Positions 46,111-58,586 of a DNA stretch of 64,000 nt are shown in pieces. The notes beneath the pieces were generated by a model, which searched no databases, was not told the DNA's origin, and worked only from the letters and a program-made list of their open reading frames with translations. Origin of the DNA: Prosapia bicincta. Lineage: Eukaryota > Arthropoda > Insecta > Hemiptera > Cercopidae. Position 1 is the stretch's first letter, and each line of letters starts with the position of its first letter. The stretch lies in contig JBAIZL010000006.1 in NCBI GenBank assembly GCA_036971475.1, positions 136,061,731 through 136,125,730 on the forward strand, given 5' to 3'. The translations under genes were made by a program, and so were the position numbers.

Positions 46111-47559
46111 CTACTGTGGCATAATATATAAATTCTCATTATATAAACTGTAGGAAGAAGTAATACCGTTTACGATTGGGTTGTCTGAGCATTCTACTTT
46201 GAACACTCTGTTCTCTCAAGGCAAATTAGGGTTAGCTCTTTCATCAATGAAGGATTCTGCACCAGGTACTGATTCCATTTTTACTCTATGTTTTTACATC
46301 TACCATTATCGGCAGAACTAGTCCTTCTTCATATTTACAACAATTTATTTAAGGATCAATGCTTCCCCAATGCATGGTTAGAAGCCACAGTAATTCCTCT
46401 TTCAAAACCAAGTAAATGCCAATTATAGTAGTTACATTGCATCTCTCTTACATGCGCTTTGTGCAAACTACTGGAGAAGACAGTCAACCACAATTTTATG
46501 TGGTAACTATGAATCAATGAGCTTCATGGCAACAATCCGTGTGGTTTTAGATACGGACACTCATTTGTTAACTAATAGCTTTTGTTACAGTCTGCTATTG
46601 AAAATGCCTTTCTTTTTTTATACAGCTCAGTCATGAGATTGGAAATAGATTATGGTTTTCTAGCAAATTCATCTGCCTACAATTAAAAACTCTCAATGCA
46701 GTTCCATCACTGCTCTTTGGTGCTTTATATCCAGCCTAATCCTTAATCTTCTTGTCAAGATGCCCTTTCCAGACATCAGATGCCTCTAATCTCTTACATT
46801 TCTGGTCTTCGAAACAAACCAAAACATCTAGTATTCAACTTAGTTTTTAATAATTCTCACAAAAAGTATTACAATACACATTAATGTTTAACAGTTCCAT
46901 CCGGCACATTGCGTATAATGGAGTTGCTCATAGCTATTACTAGTATTTCTACAAGCTCATAGAATTGCAACCTCATACTATGTTCAAAGATTAATGTGCT
47001 ATCTACCTGTATGGATATTAAAACCACCACATTTTGATTTTCCATTGTCCAGTTATGTCAAACGTAATACTCTTGGATGTGGTTTACTACCAGGAGTGTT
47101 TGGCCATTTACAGATCCCACCAACATAGTGAATGGGTCTAAACTGGAAAATAGTGTTGGATGTGCATTTTATTTGTCGGGATAAACCTACATGTTATGAC
47201 TGCTCTCAGTGTGCAATATTTTTACAGCAGAACTCACTACTATTTTTGTTCCTATTCCAGAAGTGTTCTTCAAGTTGTCTTCTCTGTCAACCTTTTAGTT
47301 GGAATATTTTGTTTGCAGTACACAAACTTCAATTAGAGGGTGTTGGGGTAACATTTTGCGGGATTTCTTAACAATTTGGATACCCAAAAACACAAAAGCG
47401 GATGAAGCTTTTGAATATTGCCAGAAGAAAGGTGCCAACTACATCACGAATTATGGCATCTCATTATGTGTTTTGCAAAACATTCATTATTTTAGGTTCT
47501 GAATGAAGGAAAGTAATGTGTGAATCACAATAACCTGACAGAAATTAAGGATGCCATTT

Positions 47560-47768
47560 GTCCATAGGTGTCTTCTATTTGTTGCAAACTTACGGAGGAG
47601 GTGGTGGTTACACTCCTTCGTGTCGGCCCCTCTTTTCTAACTTACGGATATTTGATAAGTTGTGAAGATCTGCCATTACGTCATTTCTGTGGGGATACCA
47701 TCACAGTCAGGTACATAGTGGTCGATTGTGATGATTTGATATATGTTCATGAAAGTTTTAGCCTTTGA
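47560..47768 (+). pseudogene. LINE ORF2 C-terminal fragment
   Basis: It reads KLTEEVVVTLLRVGPSFLTY, GYLISCEDLPLRHFCGDT and ITVRYIVVDCDDLIYVHESF. This is the segment after RNase H in I-type LINEs, with the C-to-C cluster partly kept. It identifies the clade and the orientation of this copy. Confidence 0.75.
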
Positions 47769-48148
47769 GGAAGTTTAAAGGTGGTGTTGTATTTAGTGTT
47801 GCATTTATTGTTGAATACTTATTTTTATGCATTTTTTTATTTACTATGTATTAAGAACTTATTGTTTTAGACTTATTATTATTATACTTTATATATTTTT
47901 ATTATTATTTATTGTTACATTTTTACTTCAAATTATTTATGTTGTATATTTGTTGTAATATTTAAGTTATTTTATTTTAATGTTTTTAGACACTACTGTT
48001 GATTGGTGGTGATCTATGCTCAATAGCATCCTATATGAGTATATAACTTTTGCTAATTCCTTGTTAATATCCATCTTGAAATTAATAATGCTAGCTACAA
48101 GATATGTTACATGAAATGTTTTCAAACACTTTTTATTTCATATTTCAG

Positions 48149-49000
48149 GTATGACGGAGAGCATTGGCGAACTTAGAGACTGTTAACAAGTAGAGTAATA
48201 GTGCAAAGATATTGTTACCTTATTGTGTAATGAGCTATTGTTATTTTTGTACTGTTTTACACTAGGCGTACCTAGTTTGGATTAATACGGAGCTGATTCT
48301 TTAGCTTTGGATGATACGGGTATGATTCCAGATTAGAGAGGACATTTTCCAAAAAGTGCTTGTTTTTGTCCATAATTTTTAATTTTCACGTTACAATTGG
48401 TTAAAGTAGATTTAAATATATGGGTGACTCCTGATCACAAAAAAATTCAATTCTTATAGGTACAACCGCATTATTTGAAGTTGCTCTCAGCTGTGTTTGT
48501 TATTTTATTGAGCTGAGAAAAAATATATTTATGTATGCTTTATGCACTTTGTTTAGACATTGTTCTTGCACAAAACATACAATGGGAAGTGCCTATTATG
48601 TACAAATATGAAAGGTACAAAATGCTAAAATTAGTTCATAAATAATGTAAAATGTTTTATTGTAGAAAGTTTATCTTGAATTTAAAATGGTCTTGGATGT
48701 TATTATAACACTTAATTCAGAAGTGTTGCATTTTATACAAGATAATAGGGTTTTGTGTATTTACAAGAATAGTTGTGGCATATTTGTTTATTTTAATATT
48801 AAATATACAGTACCATGTATTGCAATATATCGTCATGTAACGATAATAGATTCTGTCTGTTAAGTTCAAAGTTTCAAATTTAAGTTAGTTCTTGATGTAT
48901 TCTGTCTCTTTGTTATGAAAAAATCTACTGCATAAAGTATTTAAAGCATTAATTTGTATTTATTAATAAATAGTTTGTACCTATCCATTGAGAAGGTTTC
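48149..49000 (+). other. Pdk: Pdk 3' UTR exon with poly(A) signal (inferred)
   Basis: An acceptor (ttatttcatatttcag) precedes 48149, and the first in-frame stop comes soon after. AATAAA lies at 48965-48970 with a GT-rich stretch at about 49028-49070, as expected around a cleavage site. The sequence between has no coding character. Joining it to the donor at 41554 gives a 3' UTR intron of about 6.6 kb. The join is inferred from splice signals, not from a transcript. Confidence 0.55.
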
Positions 49001-49085
49001 AAACATCTTATTGTAAAAACAAACTTATTGTTTGTAGTGTTTTCTGGTTTTGTTTTGTCTTTTGGTTATTAAACCTTATTTTCAA

Positions 49086-49088
<3 letters not shown>

Positions 49089-49116
<28 letters not shown>
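49089..49116. repeat. (TA)n microsatellite
   Basis: About 14 TA units, followed by a sequence (49120-49230) related to 19460-19570. Confidence 0.95.
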
Positions 49117-49119
<3 letters not shown>

Positions 49120-49275
49120 TAAATAAATAGACAGATATAAAAACTTATCATACTATTGAAATATTTCGATCAAAATGATCTTTGTCATTCATAAAAGAGA
49201 AAAATAAAAGACTGAAGTGATCCACAGATGTGTATAAATATCCAAATTTCACAAATTTATAGTTTATGTTTAAAA

Positions 49276-49333
<58 letters not shown>

Positions 49334-49336
<3 letters not shown>

Positions 49337-51776
49337 CGTTATCCATTGTTGTATAAAGATATATATATATGAAGTTATTATTATTACTTGTAAATACTTT
49401 TTTCCACCACTAAGTGCAATAACTTTACCTTATGAGATGAGGCAACTTTCGGTCACTTGACCATTGTATTAATTTCCTCTATTTTTCTGGTGTGAATGTT
49501 TGGTTTGTGATGTTGGTATTTGTTGACGTCATACGTGTTTCTTCTTGAGCCACGTGTATAATGTTTTTGAATAGTATGTCGTCTGCATATGTTGTCTGTA
49601 GGTTCATTAAATTGTTGTGTATGTTTTTATAAATGTGGTATTTTTCTAATGAGTTTAGTTCTATTGGGTTATTATTTATTTCAAGTAAGGTTAGGTTATT
49701 TTCATAATTTGTTATGCCATGTTTATGTGATATTAGGTGTGCTGCACAATTTGATGCTTTTATATTTTTATTTTTGAATGCTCTGTATTGTGCTTCAAAT
49801 CTTATTTTAAATGATCTGGTTATTTTTCATATGTAAAATGTGTTGCAGTCGATACATGTAATTTTGTAAATTCCTGATAGGTTATGTTTTTCTATATTTG
49901 TTTTGTGGTTTGTGTTTTTAAGATATTTTATTATTTTGTTGTTTGGTTTGTATGTGGGAGTGTAGTATTCTTTGTTGTATATATTTGTTAATTTTTCTAT
50001 TTTGTTATTGTTGTATTTATATTTTAGGTAGATTTTTTTATTTTTATTATTTTTGTGTTCAGGTTGTAGTGTTGTGTTAAGGTTAGGTTTTTTTGTAAAT
50101 TTATTGTATATGTTCTTTATAAGGTGTTTATTGTATCCATTTTCTACTCCTATTTTTGTAATGTCATCTAATTCTTCATTTAATTTTTGTTTGTTATTTT
50201 GTGTATATTTGACTGCTTTATTCATCAAGTTACTGTAAGTTTTAATTTTGTGTGTTCAGGGGTGGTTAGATTTGTAGTGTATTGTGGTGTAGTTGGAAGT
50301 TGGTTTTCTGTGTACTGTAGTTGCTATTTTATTATTGTTTATATTTAATGTAATGTCAAGATAGTTAATTGTTCCCTGTTTCGACGGTGAATTGTATGCT
50401 TTCGTTGTATGTATTTAATTTGTTTAGTATTATGATGTGTTCGTTATGAATGGTAGGTTGGTATATTACAAGTATATCATCTACGTATCTTGCCCATAGT
50501 AAAATAATATGTGTGTTTAGTATAGGTTTAATTATTATTTATTCAAAGTGTTGTAGAAATATATCTGACATGATTGATGATATGTGTGATCCCATGAGGA
50601 GTCCAGTTGTTTGTTTGTAGTATTTATTGTTAAATTGGAAATAATTTTGGTTACATATTAATAAATTAAATTGATTACATAAATTAAATACATACAACGA
50701 AAACATACAATTCACCTTCGAAACAGAACAATTAACTGTCTTGACATTACATTAAATATAAACAATAATAAAATAGAAACTACAGTACACAGAAAACCAA
50801 CTTCCAACAACACCACAATACACTACAAATCTAACCACCCCTGGAAACACAAAATTAACACTTACAGTAACATGATAAATAAAGCAGTCAAATACAGACA
50901 AGATAACAAACAAAAATTAAATGAAGAATTAGATGACATTACAAAAATAGCAATAGAAAATGGATACAACAAACACCTTATAAAGAACATACACAATAAA
51001 TTTACAAAAAAAACCTAACCTTAACACAACACTACAGCCTGAACACAAAAATAAATAATAAAAATAAAAAAATCTACCTAAAATATAAATACATCAATAA
51101 CAAAATAGAAAAAATAACAAACATATACAACAAATAATACTACACTCCCACGTACAAACCAAACAACAAAATAATATATCTTAAAAACACAAACCACAAA
51201 ACAAATACAGAAAAACATAACCTATGTGGAATTTACAAAATTACATGTAACGACTGCAACGCATTTTACATAGGAAAAACAACCAGATCATTTAAAATAA
51301 GATTTGAAGCACAATACAGAGCATTCAAAAATAAAAATATAAAAGCATCAAATCGTGCAGCACACCTAATATGACATAAACATGACATAACAAATTATGA
51401 AAATAACCTAACCATACTTGAAATAAATAATAACCCAATAAAACTAAACTCGCTAGAAAAATACAACATTTATAAAAACATACACAACAATTTAATTAAC
51501 CTACAGACAACATATGCAGACGATGTACTATTCAAAAACATTATACACGCGACTCAGGAAGAAACATGTATGACGTCAACAAATACCAACATCACGGACC
51601 GAACATCCACACCAGAAAAATAGAGAAAATTAATTCAGTGATTTTACAATGGTGATGTGACCGAAAGGTGCCTAATCACATAAGGTAAAATTATTGCACT
51701 TAGTGGTGGAAAAAATTATTTACATATAATAATAACTTCATAAAGTCAGTGTAACGGAAAAATAATGGACAACGTG

Positions 51777-51780
<4 letters not shown>
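49334..51780. mobile_element. Penelope-like element, inverted dimer
   Basis: 49334-50425 (- orientation) and 50690-51780 (+ orientation) are inverted copies. The 265 bp between carry, on -, QNYFQFNNKYYKQTTGLLMG and WARYVDDILVIY, the RT palm. Each arm then encodes the RT thumb and a GIY-YIG domain. Both outer ends carry the terminal CCGAAAG part and meet (TA)n tracts (49280-49333 and 51779-51846). Confidence 0.85.
49827..50228 (-). pseudogene. PLE thumb and start of GIY-YIG domain, 133 codons open
   Basis: This is the longest open PLE frame in the window. It reads MMNKAVKYTQNNKQKLNEEL, a basic Asn/Lys-rich middle, and HNLSGIYKITCIDCNTFYI, the start of the GIY-YIG core with its Cys pair, where a stop replaces the next codon. 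It is one exon-like piece of the - oriented arm; the RT motifs lie just upstream at 50490-50690. Confidence 0.75.

Positions 51781-51846
<66 letters not shown>
51779..51846. repeat. (TA)n microsatellite
   Basis: About 34 TA units directly after the PLE terminal GGACAACGTGAAATA. Confidence 0.97.
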
Positions 51847-51848
<2 letters not shown>

Positions 51849-52059
51849 CAGTTTGTATTAAACCTCTTTTACTAACAAAAACAATAGTTATACATCATAA
51901 TATGTCATGAGTTAATTTTCAACATTTTCCTTAATTTCTTGATGTTACTCATTTTAGTCAATAATTACTTTTGAAATGATGTTTTACTCTAGTTTTTTAT
52001 GGTTCAGTTTATTGAACAGAGCAGATATCTCTTATTTGTTTTGCAGATCTGTAAAGCTG

Positions 52060-52295
52060 TAGCAAAACAATCACATTGATAATATAAATACAATTAATCA
52101 CTTTTACATTAATAAGACTTTCGAATTTTAAAATTTGTAAAAATTTTCTGAAACAACGTTTTTGATCGCTCCGTCATACGAAATTTGTAACCCCAGTAAG
52201 TTTTTAAATATTTAAATTTCGGATAGTTATAAATTAATGTAAAAGTGATTAATTAAGTTTCACTGAACGTAATGGACTACAAAATTCAAGAGATA
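52060..52295. mobile_element. MITE family B copy, palindromic
   Basis: TTAATCACTTTTACATTAAT (52094) pairs with ATTAATGTAAAAGTGATTAA (52233); the right arm ends with GAACGTAATGGACTACAAAA. Arms are about 90-100 bp. Confidence 0.65.
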
Positions 52296-52299
52296 AATA

Positions 52300-55061
52300 T
52301 AATGTTTCCATTGAATTTGTTCATTTCAATTTACTTGTATTTTAAACAGGTTGAGTTGACTTTTCCACTTGTTTGATTAAATTTTTTCAATTTGTTAAAA
52401 TTTTATTCCTATAAATATTATATTCACGTTGTTTTACATTGGTAAAATAATAGCACTTCATTAAACTTAGTACTTTTGATAAACGTGAATCCACAACAAT
52501 AATTGGGGTTGTACAGGAATTCCTCATAGATGATTTCTACTACAGTAATTATGTTTCTTTTCAAGAAATTTTTAGGTATGAAACATTTTTTCTTGTTTAC
52601 CTTTGTTCATAACTTCTATATTTAAAATCATTATTGCCTGTAATGCAAAATACATATCAGCTCCACAGAAGTAGGGAGTGAGGAGCTAGACAGTTGTACT
52701 CTTTACCTAAAGGCCTATTGATATTTACATTAACTCATCTAGAACATATTTTTGTCTTTTGATATGTCGTGATTTTCATAATATAAAGGGCAAAATGTTG
52801 GAGCCTTTTTCAAGTCACCTATGTTTACACTCACCAAACATTATGCAATTGAATTTCTAGAGCTTCTTGTTTCACAAAATTTAAAATACCTACACTGTAT
52901 AAAACTATTGGTTTTTTGTCACCTTACTTTTGAAATTCATTTTCTAGAACTAACAGAACAAAACTACAAGGGGTTCCATGATGTGCTTTTTGGTATTCCA
53001 AGCTTGTCATGATTATAATCCATTTAGATTGACGCAAATACTGAAAAGAAAAATTAGATTTATTTCTAGTCCAAAAGCATTGGCTACAAAATGTGGAGTC
53101 TCAGCATTTGTTGCACCTCCACTTTATGCAAATGCAGTTTTTAGTTTGCGTTTATCTGTATGATCCAGTAACAAATAGAAAACAATGCGTATTTAACATT
53201 CCCTCTAAAAACTGTCTTATTCTTAAACAAATATCTAATACATACTTCTACTTCCAAAATGGTTTATGTGTGATAAATGTTCTTTTGTCAGTTATTGCGT
53301 TTATACAAGCACATCCCAAACCATGGATTTAGTGCTTAATGGTGTAAGAAAAGGGCCATAGGAGCTACTTTTTATTTTAAGTATTGTTCAAAATATTGTA
53401 AAACTATTATTTAAGGACTCTGTCTCACCTTATTTCTAAAAGAAATATTTTAAATACAAGGTATAAGAAATACCTTTAGTAGAAGAAAATATTTTAGCTA
53501 TAAAAAATTGAAATTTAATTTAAAATAGTTGTACTTATTCACATTTATGGGTTTTGATATTTTACTTGTTTAATTGGCTTTTTGTGTGTAGACCTAGATT
53601 TCAACATAATGTTCAAGTGTTTTGTTTATTTTTAAGATATGTTCTGGAGATTCTTTTGATTTAGTAAAGAAACACAGAACTTGTTAATTTGTATTATTTA
53701 CCTGACAAAAATTCAGCAGTTTGAAAATATCAGACAGGTGTACAATAAGATTTTAATCATAGATATCACATAGAACTACTTTGAAGTTAAAATGTCAAAC
53801 ATCTTTTTCAGGAATGTAAAATTTAACAATATTAGGTTGCAACTCCTTATGAGTACCCAAGTATTATAGTTACCTACAGCTTTAGGGGTTTTTTGGGCTG
53901 AACACATTTAGCACAGCGGCGATATTGGAGATCTCATCAAACTACTGTCTGTTTTTTTCTTTAACTTCCACATACGACGACAGTGGAATTATTGAAATGC
54001 TATATGGGTTGCATAGCTTGTCATTACATCTAATTATCGTGTCTGTTGTTTTCATCTCAATAATTTTATTTTTACCATATACAGGTTTATTGGGGACATC
54101 AAAACAGTGTATTATACATTAAAATATTGTTTTATTTATCGGGTCACAATTAAAAAAAGAAATACAAATGATAAAATACTGTATGTTAAATAATAAAACT
54201 CAATCAAAAAAAAAAAATTACATAAATATATGTACCTACTACTAAAATATACTACATACTAGCATTAACCACTCAATGTTTAACTCAGAATGTTTGTTTC
54301 TGTTTATGTCATGTGTTTCACAAAGCCATAGAGATCGATAATGTAAACACAGACATAGATAGTGCATATGTCACTCACTTCCTAGACTATTTATAGCCGA
54401 GATTAGCTGACATTTGTTTGCTACAATCTTATGATGACACATTAGGTTTTCGGGCATCCAAGCATTTTGCCAATGACTCATATTTACAGTAGTCTGTTCC
54501 CACCTCGAGTAGGTTCATTCACTCTAATAGGATAGGTATAGTTTATTCTTGCGTTGGTTCAGAAAGCTTAGTTTATTTTTATAATTGTTGTTTTTACCGG
54601 ATATTTTGCCGTGTTAAGTGGTTTAAAAAAAAAAAAAAAAACATTAAAATATAAAAGATAAACCAAATTAAATCTGTTCATGAAACTCCCTGAAGCATTG
54701 TTTCAGTTGAAACATCAAAAAGAGCTTGGGATTGTCGGATTTAAAAACAACTCAGGCACAATGTTCTCAAAACTCTTCTGAGGCACTGACGTAAAAATCA
54801 AACCTTATACAAACACTTATTGACACTAGAGACGTTTTAATTAGAGTGGGAGTGAGCGTGCCGGTGCACTTGTTGTCTCTCAGAAGGGAAGCGAGGAGCG
54901 CATTGGCATGCTCTCAGTGCCTTGTAAGGGAACCCAGAGCATGTCGGTACGCTAGCTGTGCTGAACGTGTTAACTAGATGAGCACTATTGTGTAAAATAC
55001 AATGTAAATTAGTGATTCACTCTTTGTACAAAAAAAACCACCGGTTGTATTGTATGTCACA
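52300..55061. other. Intergenic sequence, nothing firm
   Basis: Short open frames at 52821-53332 and 53925-54122 show no family. An A run lies near 54626-54642. A GC-rich patch at 54840-54970 stands out but is unexplained. Confidence 0.45.
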
Positions 55062-55150
55062 GAGTGATTCGACAGTGGTCAAGTGACCGAAAGGTGCCTC
55101 CTCACAAGGTAAAAATTAATTGCACTTATTGGTGGAACAACAGTTTGCGC
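55062..55150 (+). mobile_element. PLE terminal fragment
   Basis: GTGGTCAAGTGACCGAAAGG and GCACTTATTGGTGGAA match the PLE end at 39350-39420. The rest of the element is absent. Confidence 0.6.
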
Positions 55151-55450
55151 ACAAGTTGATGCCAAGAAATCTCTCCAGTATCCTCTACCAGAGTTTTCAT
55201 GTTCCCTCCTTATTTCTACGTATACGCACAATCCTTTCCTAATCTTGGTAATAGTTTTCATTATTCCACCACTTTCAATTTTTTTTTCTTTTTGCTTTCA
55301 CTTGTTACTTCAAAAATACATTCTGAACACAAAATACTTCTAAAAAATCTGAAACCATAAACAGTGCTTTAATTTTTAAAAAATACTACTACCTAATTTT
55401 TAGGGCCTAACCTAAAAATTTCTAATTTTTGTATCACTTCCACTGGTAAT

Positions 55451-55570
55451 CACTACTTACCGACAGTGGTTTTTTGCCAAGTTATACCAAAAGTAGTCAT
55501 TTATAAAACAACCTCAAGTTGTACAACACAAAAACTGCAAGTTCTAATCTAAAAGCTCTAAGAACTGTGT
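55451..55570. repeat. Single-arm copy of the fold-back element
   Basis: It matches the arm of 43361-44040 through TTTTTTGCCAAGTTATACCA and TTGTACAACACAAAAACTGC. Confidence 0.5.
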
Positions 55571-56439
55571 ATGAAACAAAACACAATTTCACACATTATA
55601 CTGAATGTAAAGTTTTGATAATCTTGTTTCACAAACATTGACTTTTGTATAAAGTAAGTGTTGAAGAATGAATCCATCATGTTTTATTACATAACAACTC
55701 TCCTGTTAAGCTAGGTTTGGTTATAAATAAATAAAAGCAAATTTACCAACACAAGGTAACTTGAAGCGAAGTGGCCAAAAGTGAATTTTAGTATATGTTT
55801 TTACATATGGAAAAAGAAGGCAGGGTTTCGCGAAAGGTTCAACATTCAAACTTTAATTACATACCTAGTCTCTCAAGTTATGTTCGACCCAACTGTTGAG
55901 TTAAGCTCCAAAACTCTACAGAAATGCACTTTCTTATAATAAATATTTATTTGTTATTAATTAGAATCTAAATAAGGTCAACATTTCAAGTGTAAACAAT
56001 ATTCTAGTATAGGAAAAACTCCCTAAATTTTGAAATGTTTAAAATTATTTTTAGAAGGAAGAATTTGACATCTTAAAGGATTTTATACATATTCAATTAA
56101 TTAATTTGAATTATTTAAAGATATTTTACTAAGAAAAAATAGAATTGAACAGCAGAAAAATGCAAACAGCCTTGAGACTTTATTTAAGGCAATAACTCAA
56201 CAAATCAACTGTCATTGTGATAGGACATTACAATAAAAATAGGAAATAACTGCCTGGCAAAAGGTAATTCACCATGAGGACACCTGCAGTAAAAGTGTTA
56301 ACTGAGATGAGGGCAATCAGGATCATAAAAAATAATAATAAAATGCCACAGAACTGTGTGCTGTTTATTGTTAGTGGCCTTTAAGAGACTCATAACCACC
56401 CAAAACAATTTAGAATATTTGTTGATTTCATCTTCATGT

Positions 56440-56745
56440 GAGCTATTAGTTTTTGATTAAAAACACTTGTAAATTGTTACACTTGCCTCCTATAGTAGCA
56501 ATTACTTTATATTGTTGAGGACAGCCGTTTCGGGAGATGTGTCCCATTGTCAACTCAGACTTCAACTGATCTCAAGGTTTTCGTAGGTTAGGGTGGGGGT
56601 ATGAGTGTACTTGGTGAGTATGGTGTATAACTCGCACATACTTTTCGACATCATAACTAGTAATGCTCACCAAGTACACCCAAACCAGACCATTTAAGGT
56701 CTAAGTTGACAATGAAAATATAAGTAAGTGCTACTAAAGGCAGGT
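56440..56745. mobile_element. MITE family A copy without the family B insertion
   Basis: TCATCTTCATGTGAGCTATT leads through AAAAACACTTGTAAA directly into TTACACTTGCCTCC, then GGAGATGTGTCCCATTGTCA and an inverted right part (GACAATGAAAATATAAG, GTGCTACTAAAGGCAGG). Confidence 0.6.
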
Positions 56746-57383
56746 TAGAATAATTATTCCCACAGTTCGTGATGAATAAGGATGGGTCGATTCTCCATTA
56801 ATTAAAGTGCTGATTCCTATTCTTGTTTTATAACTGTTGAAATACATATGCAGTGTAATTTATTGGGAAAATAATTCATTATAAACTATGTTTAATGTAT
56901 GTATTTGTTGCTTTGAATAAATTAAATTATTTAAGCAAATACAATCGGAAGCATTTTTGATCCGTTTCTTTGTAACGGTTTTTTTATATAAAATTCTTAA
57001 GGAATATAGATGTTAAATATTCCAGTTATCTGTTACATAATTAGTTAATTGACCTAGACAAAGTCAAGAATTAAATTGAATTTAAGAATGGTGCATTCAA
57101 TAATATTACCAATAAATTTCAAATTTAAATAAATCGAGTTTTAATACACAAATTATAAAGTAAAGGAAATACATTTGAAACATTTACACTATTTTTATAT
57201 CTGGCTTTACATTCTTTTAACATGTCATGAATTTATGCAAACATTGTATTATTTTTGAATTTATGGCAGCCATGATTAGACTCGAGGAATGGGCGTCTCA
57301 AAATAAGATGGAAGTCAACGCAGAGAAAACCGTGTGCCAGCTGTTCTCCCTGTCAACCAAGCCACACTCCTTAAAAATGTACT

Positions 57384-58208
57384 ATGCTCGAGACCATCCA
57401 GAATAATGCACTGAGAACAATTACTGGAGGTGCAAAATCGACTCCAATAATAGCCATGCGGCTCCAGGCTGGAATCGAGCCACTAGAGGCTAGACGGAAC
57501 AAGAGAGTTCTCAAATTTTGGGAAAGAGCTAGGAGAGTGGATGGCTATTTCTGGAATGGCTACAAACCGGCCTCCCAGTGGCTCAAAACTCAAATATCTC
57601 CCCTATTCGACATGCGAACCATAAAGGACAAATACAAGCTTCCGCAGTCTCAACCACAGCCGCTATGTAATTACGTTCCCATGGTGACTCACTTACCCCA
57701 TATTTGTACAACCCTAAACGATTTTACTGGTAAAAAGGCAGACTCCACTCCACAGGTACTAAAAGCACATACCCTGGAAACCATTGCCACGCAATACCCT
57801 CATAGCAAGTGGTTTCATATATTCACGGATGGCTTGTACAACCCAACAATCAAAGGAACAGGAGCAGGATGGTTCTGTAGGGAGTTTGAGGGCTTCTCCG
57901 CTGTCGGTACGAATACCACTAACTTTGATGGAGAAATCAGCGCTGTCCAGGAAGCCGCAACCGCACTACTACAATCTTGCGTTCCACCAGCAAATGCAGT
58001 GTTTTTTATAGACTCACAAGCAGCCATACTGGCCCTTGCCTCAAACGCATCCACTGACTGCCTAAGAACGATCAGCTGTCGCCAGGCAATTGAGATGCTC
58101 ATAATAAAAGGATGGAAGGTCAAACTCCAATGGATCCCTAGTCATGTGGGCATAATAGGAAACGAAATGGCTGACAAACTGGCAAAAAAAGGCGCGGAAG
58201 CACATTAG
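57384..58208 (+). pseudogene. LINE ORF2 fragment: connection and RNase H domain
   Basis: The 274-codon frame begins mid-protein (TIQNNALRTITGGAKSTPII), so its ATG is not a real start. RNase H catalytic residues are all present: Asp in FHIFTDGLYN, Glu in FDGEISAVQEA, Asp in VFFIDSQAAIL, and the final His/Asp in WIPSHVGIIGNEMADKLAKK. The domain degrades the RNA strand during reverse transcription. A TAG ends the frame at 58206-58208, but the next frame (58284-58586) continues the protein, so a stop within the ORF broke it. Just upstream, 57290-57360 encodes EWASQNKMEVNAEKTVCQLF, the RT thumb, in another frame. Confidence 0.88.
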
Positions 58209-58586
58209 CCAGCAACCCCCATCTCACTCAATACTGCCAAAAATAACATAGATGGCGTAGTCAACACCTATGCCTTAAACGACATGGTGAACCTGGCAAA
58301 AAACAAAAAATGGGATGTTTTAGCCTTTAAGGGACCGCTTCCCAGTAATTTAGAGCGCTCTGAATCGGTCGCCAGTTTCCGTCTACTCACTGGCCATGAC
58401 TACCTGCACTGCATCGGCCTAGCAGAAGACCCCACCTGCCCTCTCTGTTTGAATGGCACAATGAACGCCGAACACCTCAAGTTCTGCGCATATCTCTCTA
58501 CCCTGAAGACCCCGCTAGCTGATAATGGGAAGCGCTGCGTCGAATGGCCGAAAAGCCAAGGACGGGCATTGGCTAAGGTAAGGTAA
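58209..58586 (+). pseudogene. LINE ORF2 C-terminus with Cys/His cluster
   Basis: In the same reading direction after the stop at 58208 it reads MVNLAKNKKWDVLAFKGPLP, then SVASFRLLTGHDYLHCIGLA and DPTCPLCLNGTMNAEHLKFC. The C-x2-C, H and C spacing is the zinc-binding end of I/R1/Jockey-group ORF2 proteins. Confidence 0.8.

Larger units (their letters stand above)
45490..48060 (+). mobile_element. I/Jockey-type LINE, rearranged second copy
   Basis: It shares the linker (FPVITLKNPDGRFIT against 22866), RT (about 46230-46560), RNase H remains (TIWIPKNTKADEAFEYC near 47368), the C-terminal cluster (FCGDTITVRYIVVDCDDLIY near 47690) and the AT-rich 3' UTR with 19915-24240. All frames are broken. It ends about 90 bp before the Pdk 3' UTR exon. 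Confidence 0.7.
6632..49000 (+). other. Pdk: Pdk gene locus (partial; pyruvate dehydrogenase kinase)
   Basis: This is the span of a split gene for mitochondrial pyruvate dehydrogenase kinase, which phosphorylates the E1-alpha subunit of the pyruvate dehydrogenase complex and turns it off. Seven coding exons with GT-AG borders and matching phases join to 383 residues plus stop. Introns are about 8.0, 9.4, 4.6, 6.7, 2.0, 3.0 and (in the 3' UTR) 6.6 kb. The order of motifs matches the family: N-terminal helical domain, conserved RNRH-D segment, GHKL N-box, G1 and G2 boxes, and the C-terminal DW motif. The first residue seen completes a split codon, so at least one upstream exon with the targeting peptide is missing. 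The introns are full of transposon remains. PDK is preferred over branched-chain ketoacid dehydrogenase kinase because of the close match around [13 protein letters not shown] and the DW tail. Confidence 0.93.

Noticed and set aside
57815..58123. 102-codon open frame on - opposite the RNase H
   Set aside because: Shadow of the + strand RNase H domain, whose catalytic residues are intact.
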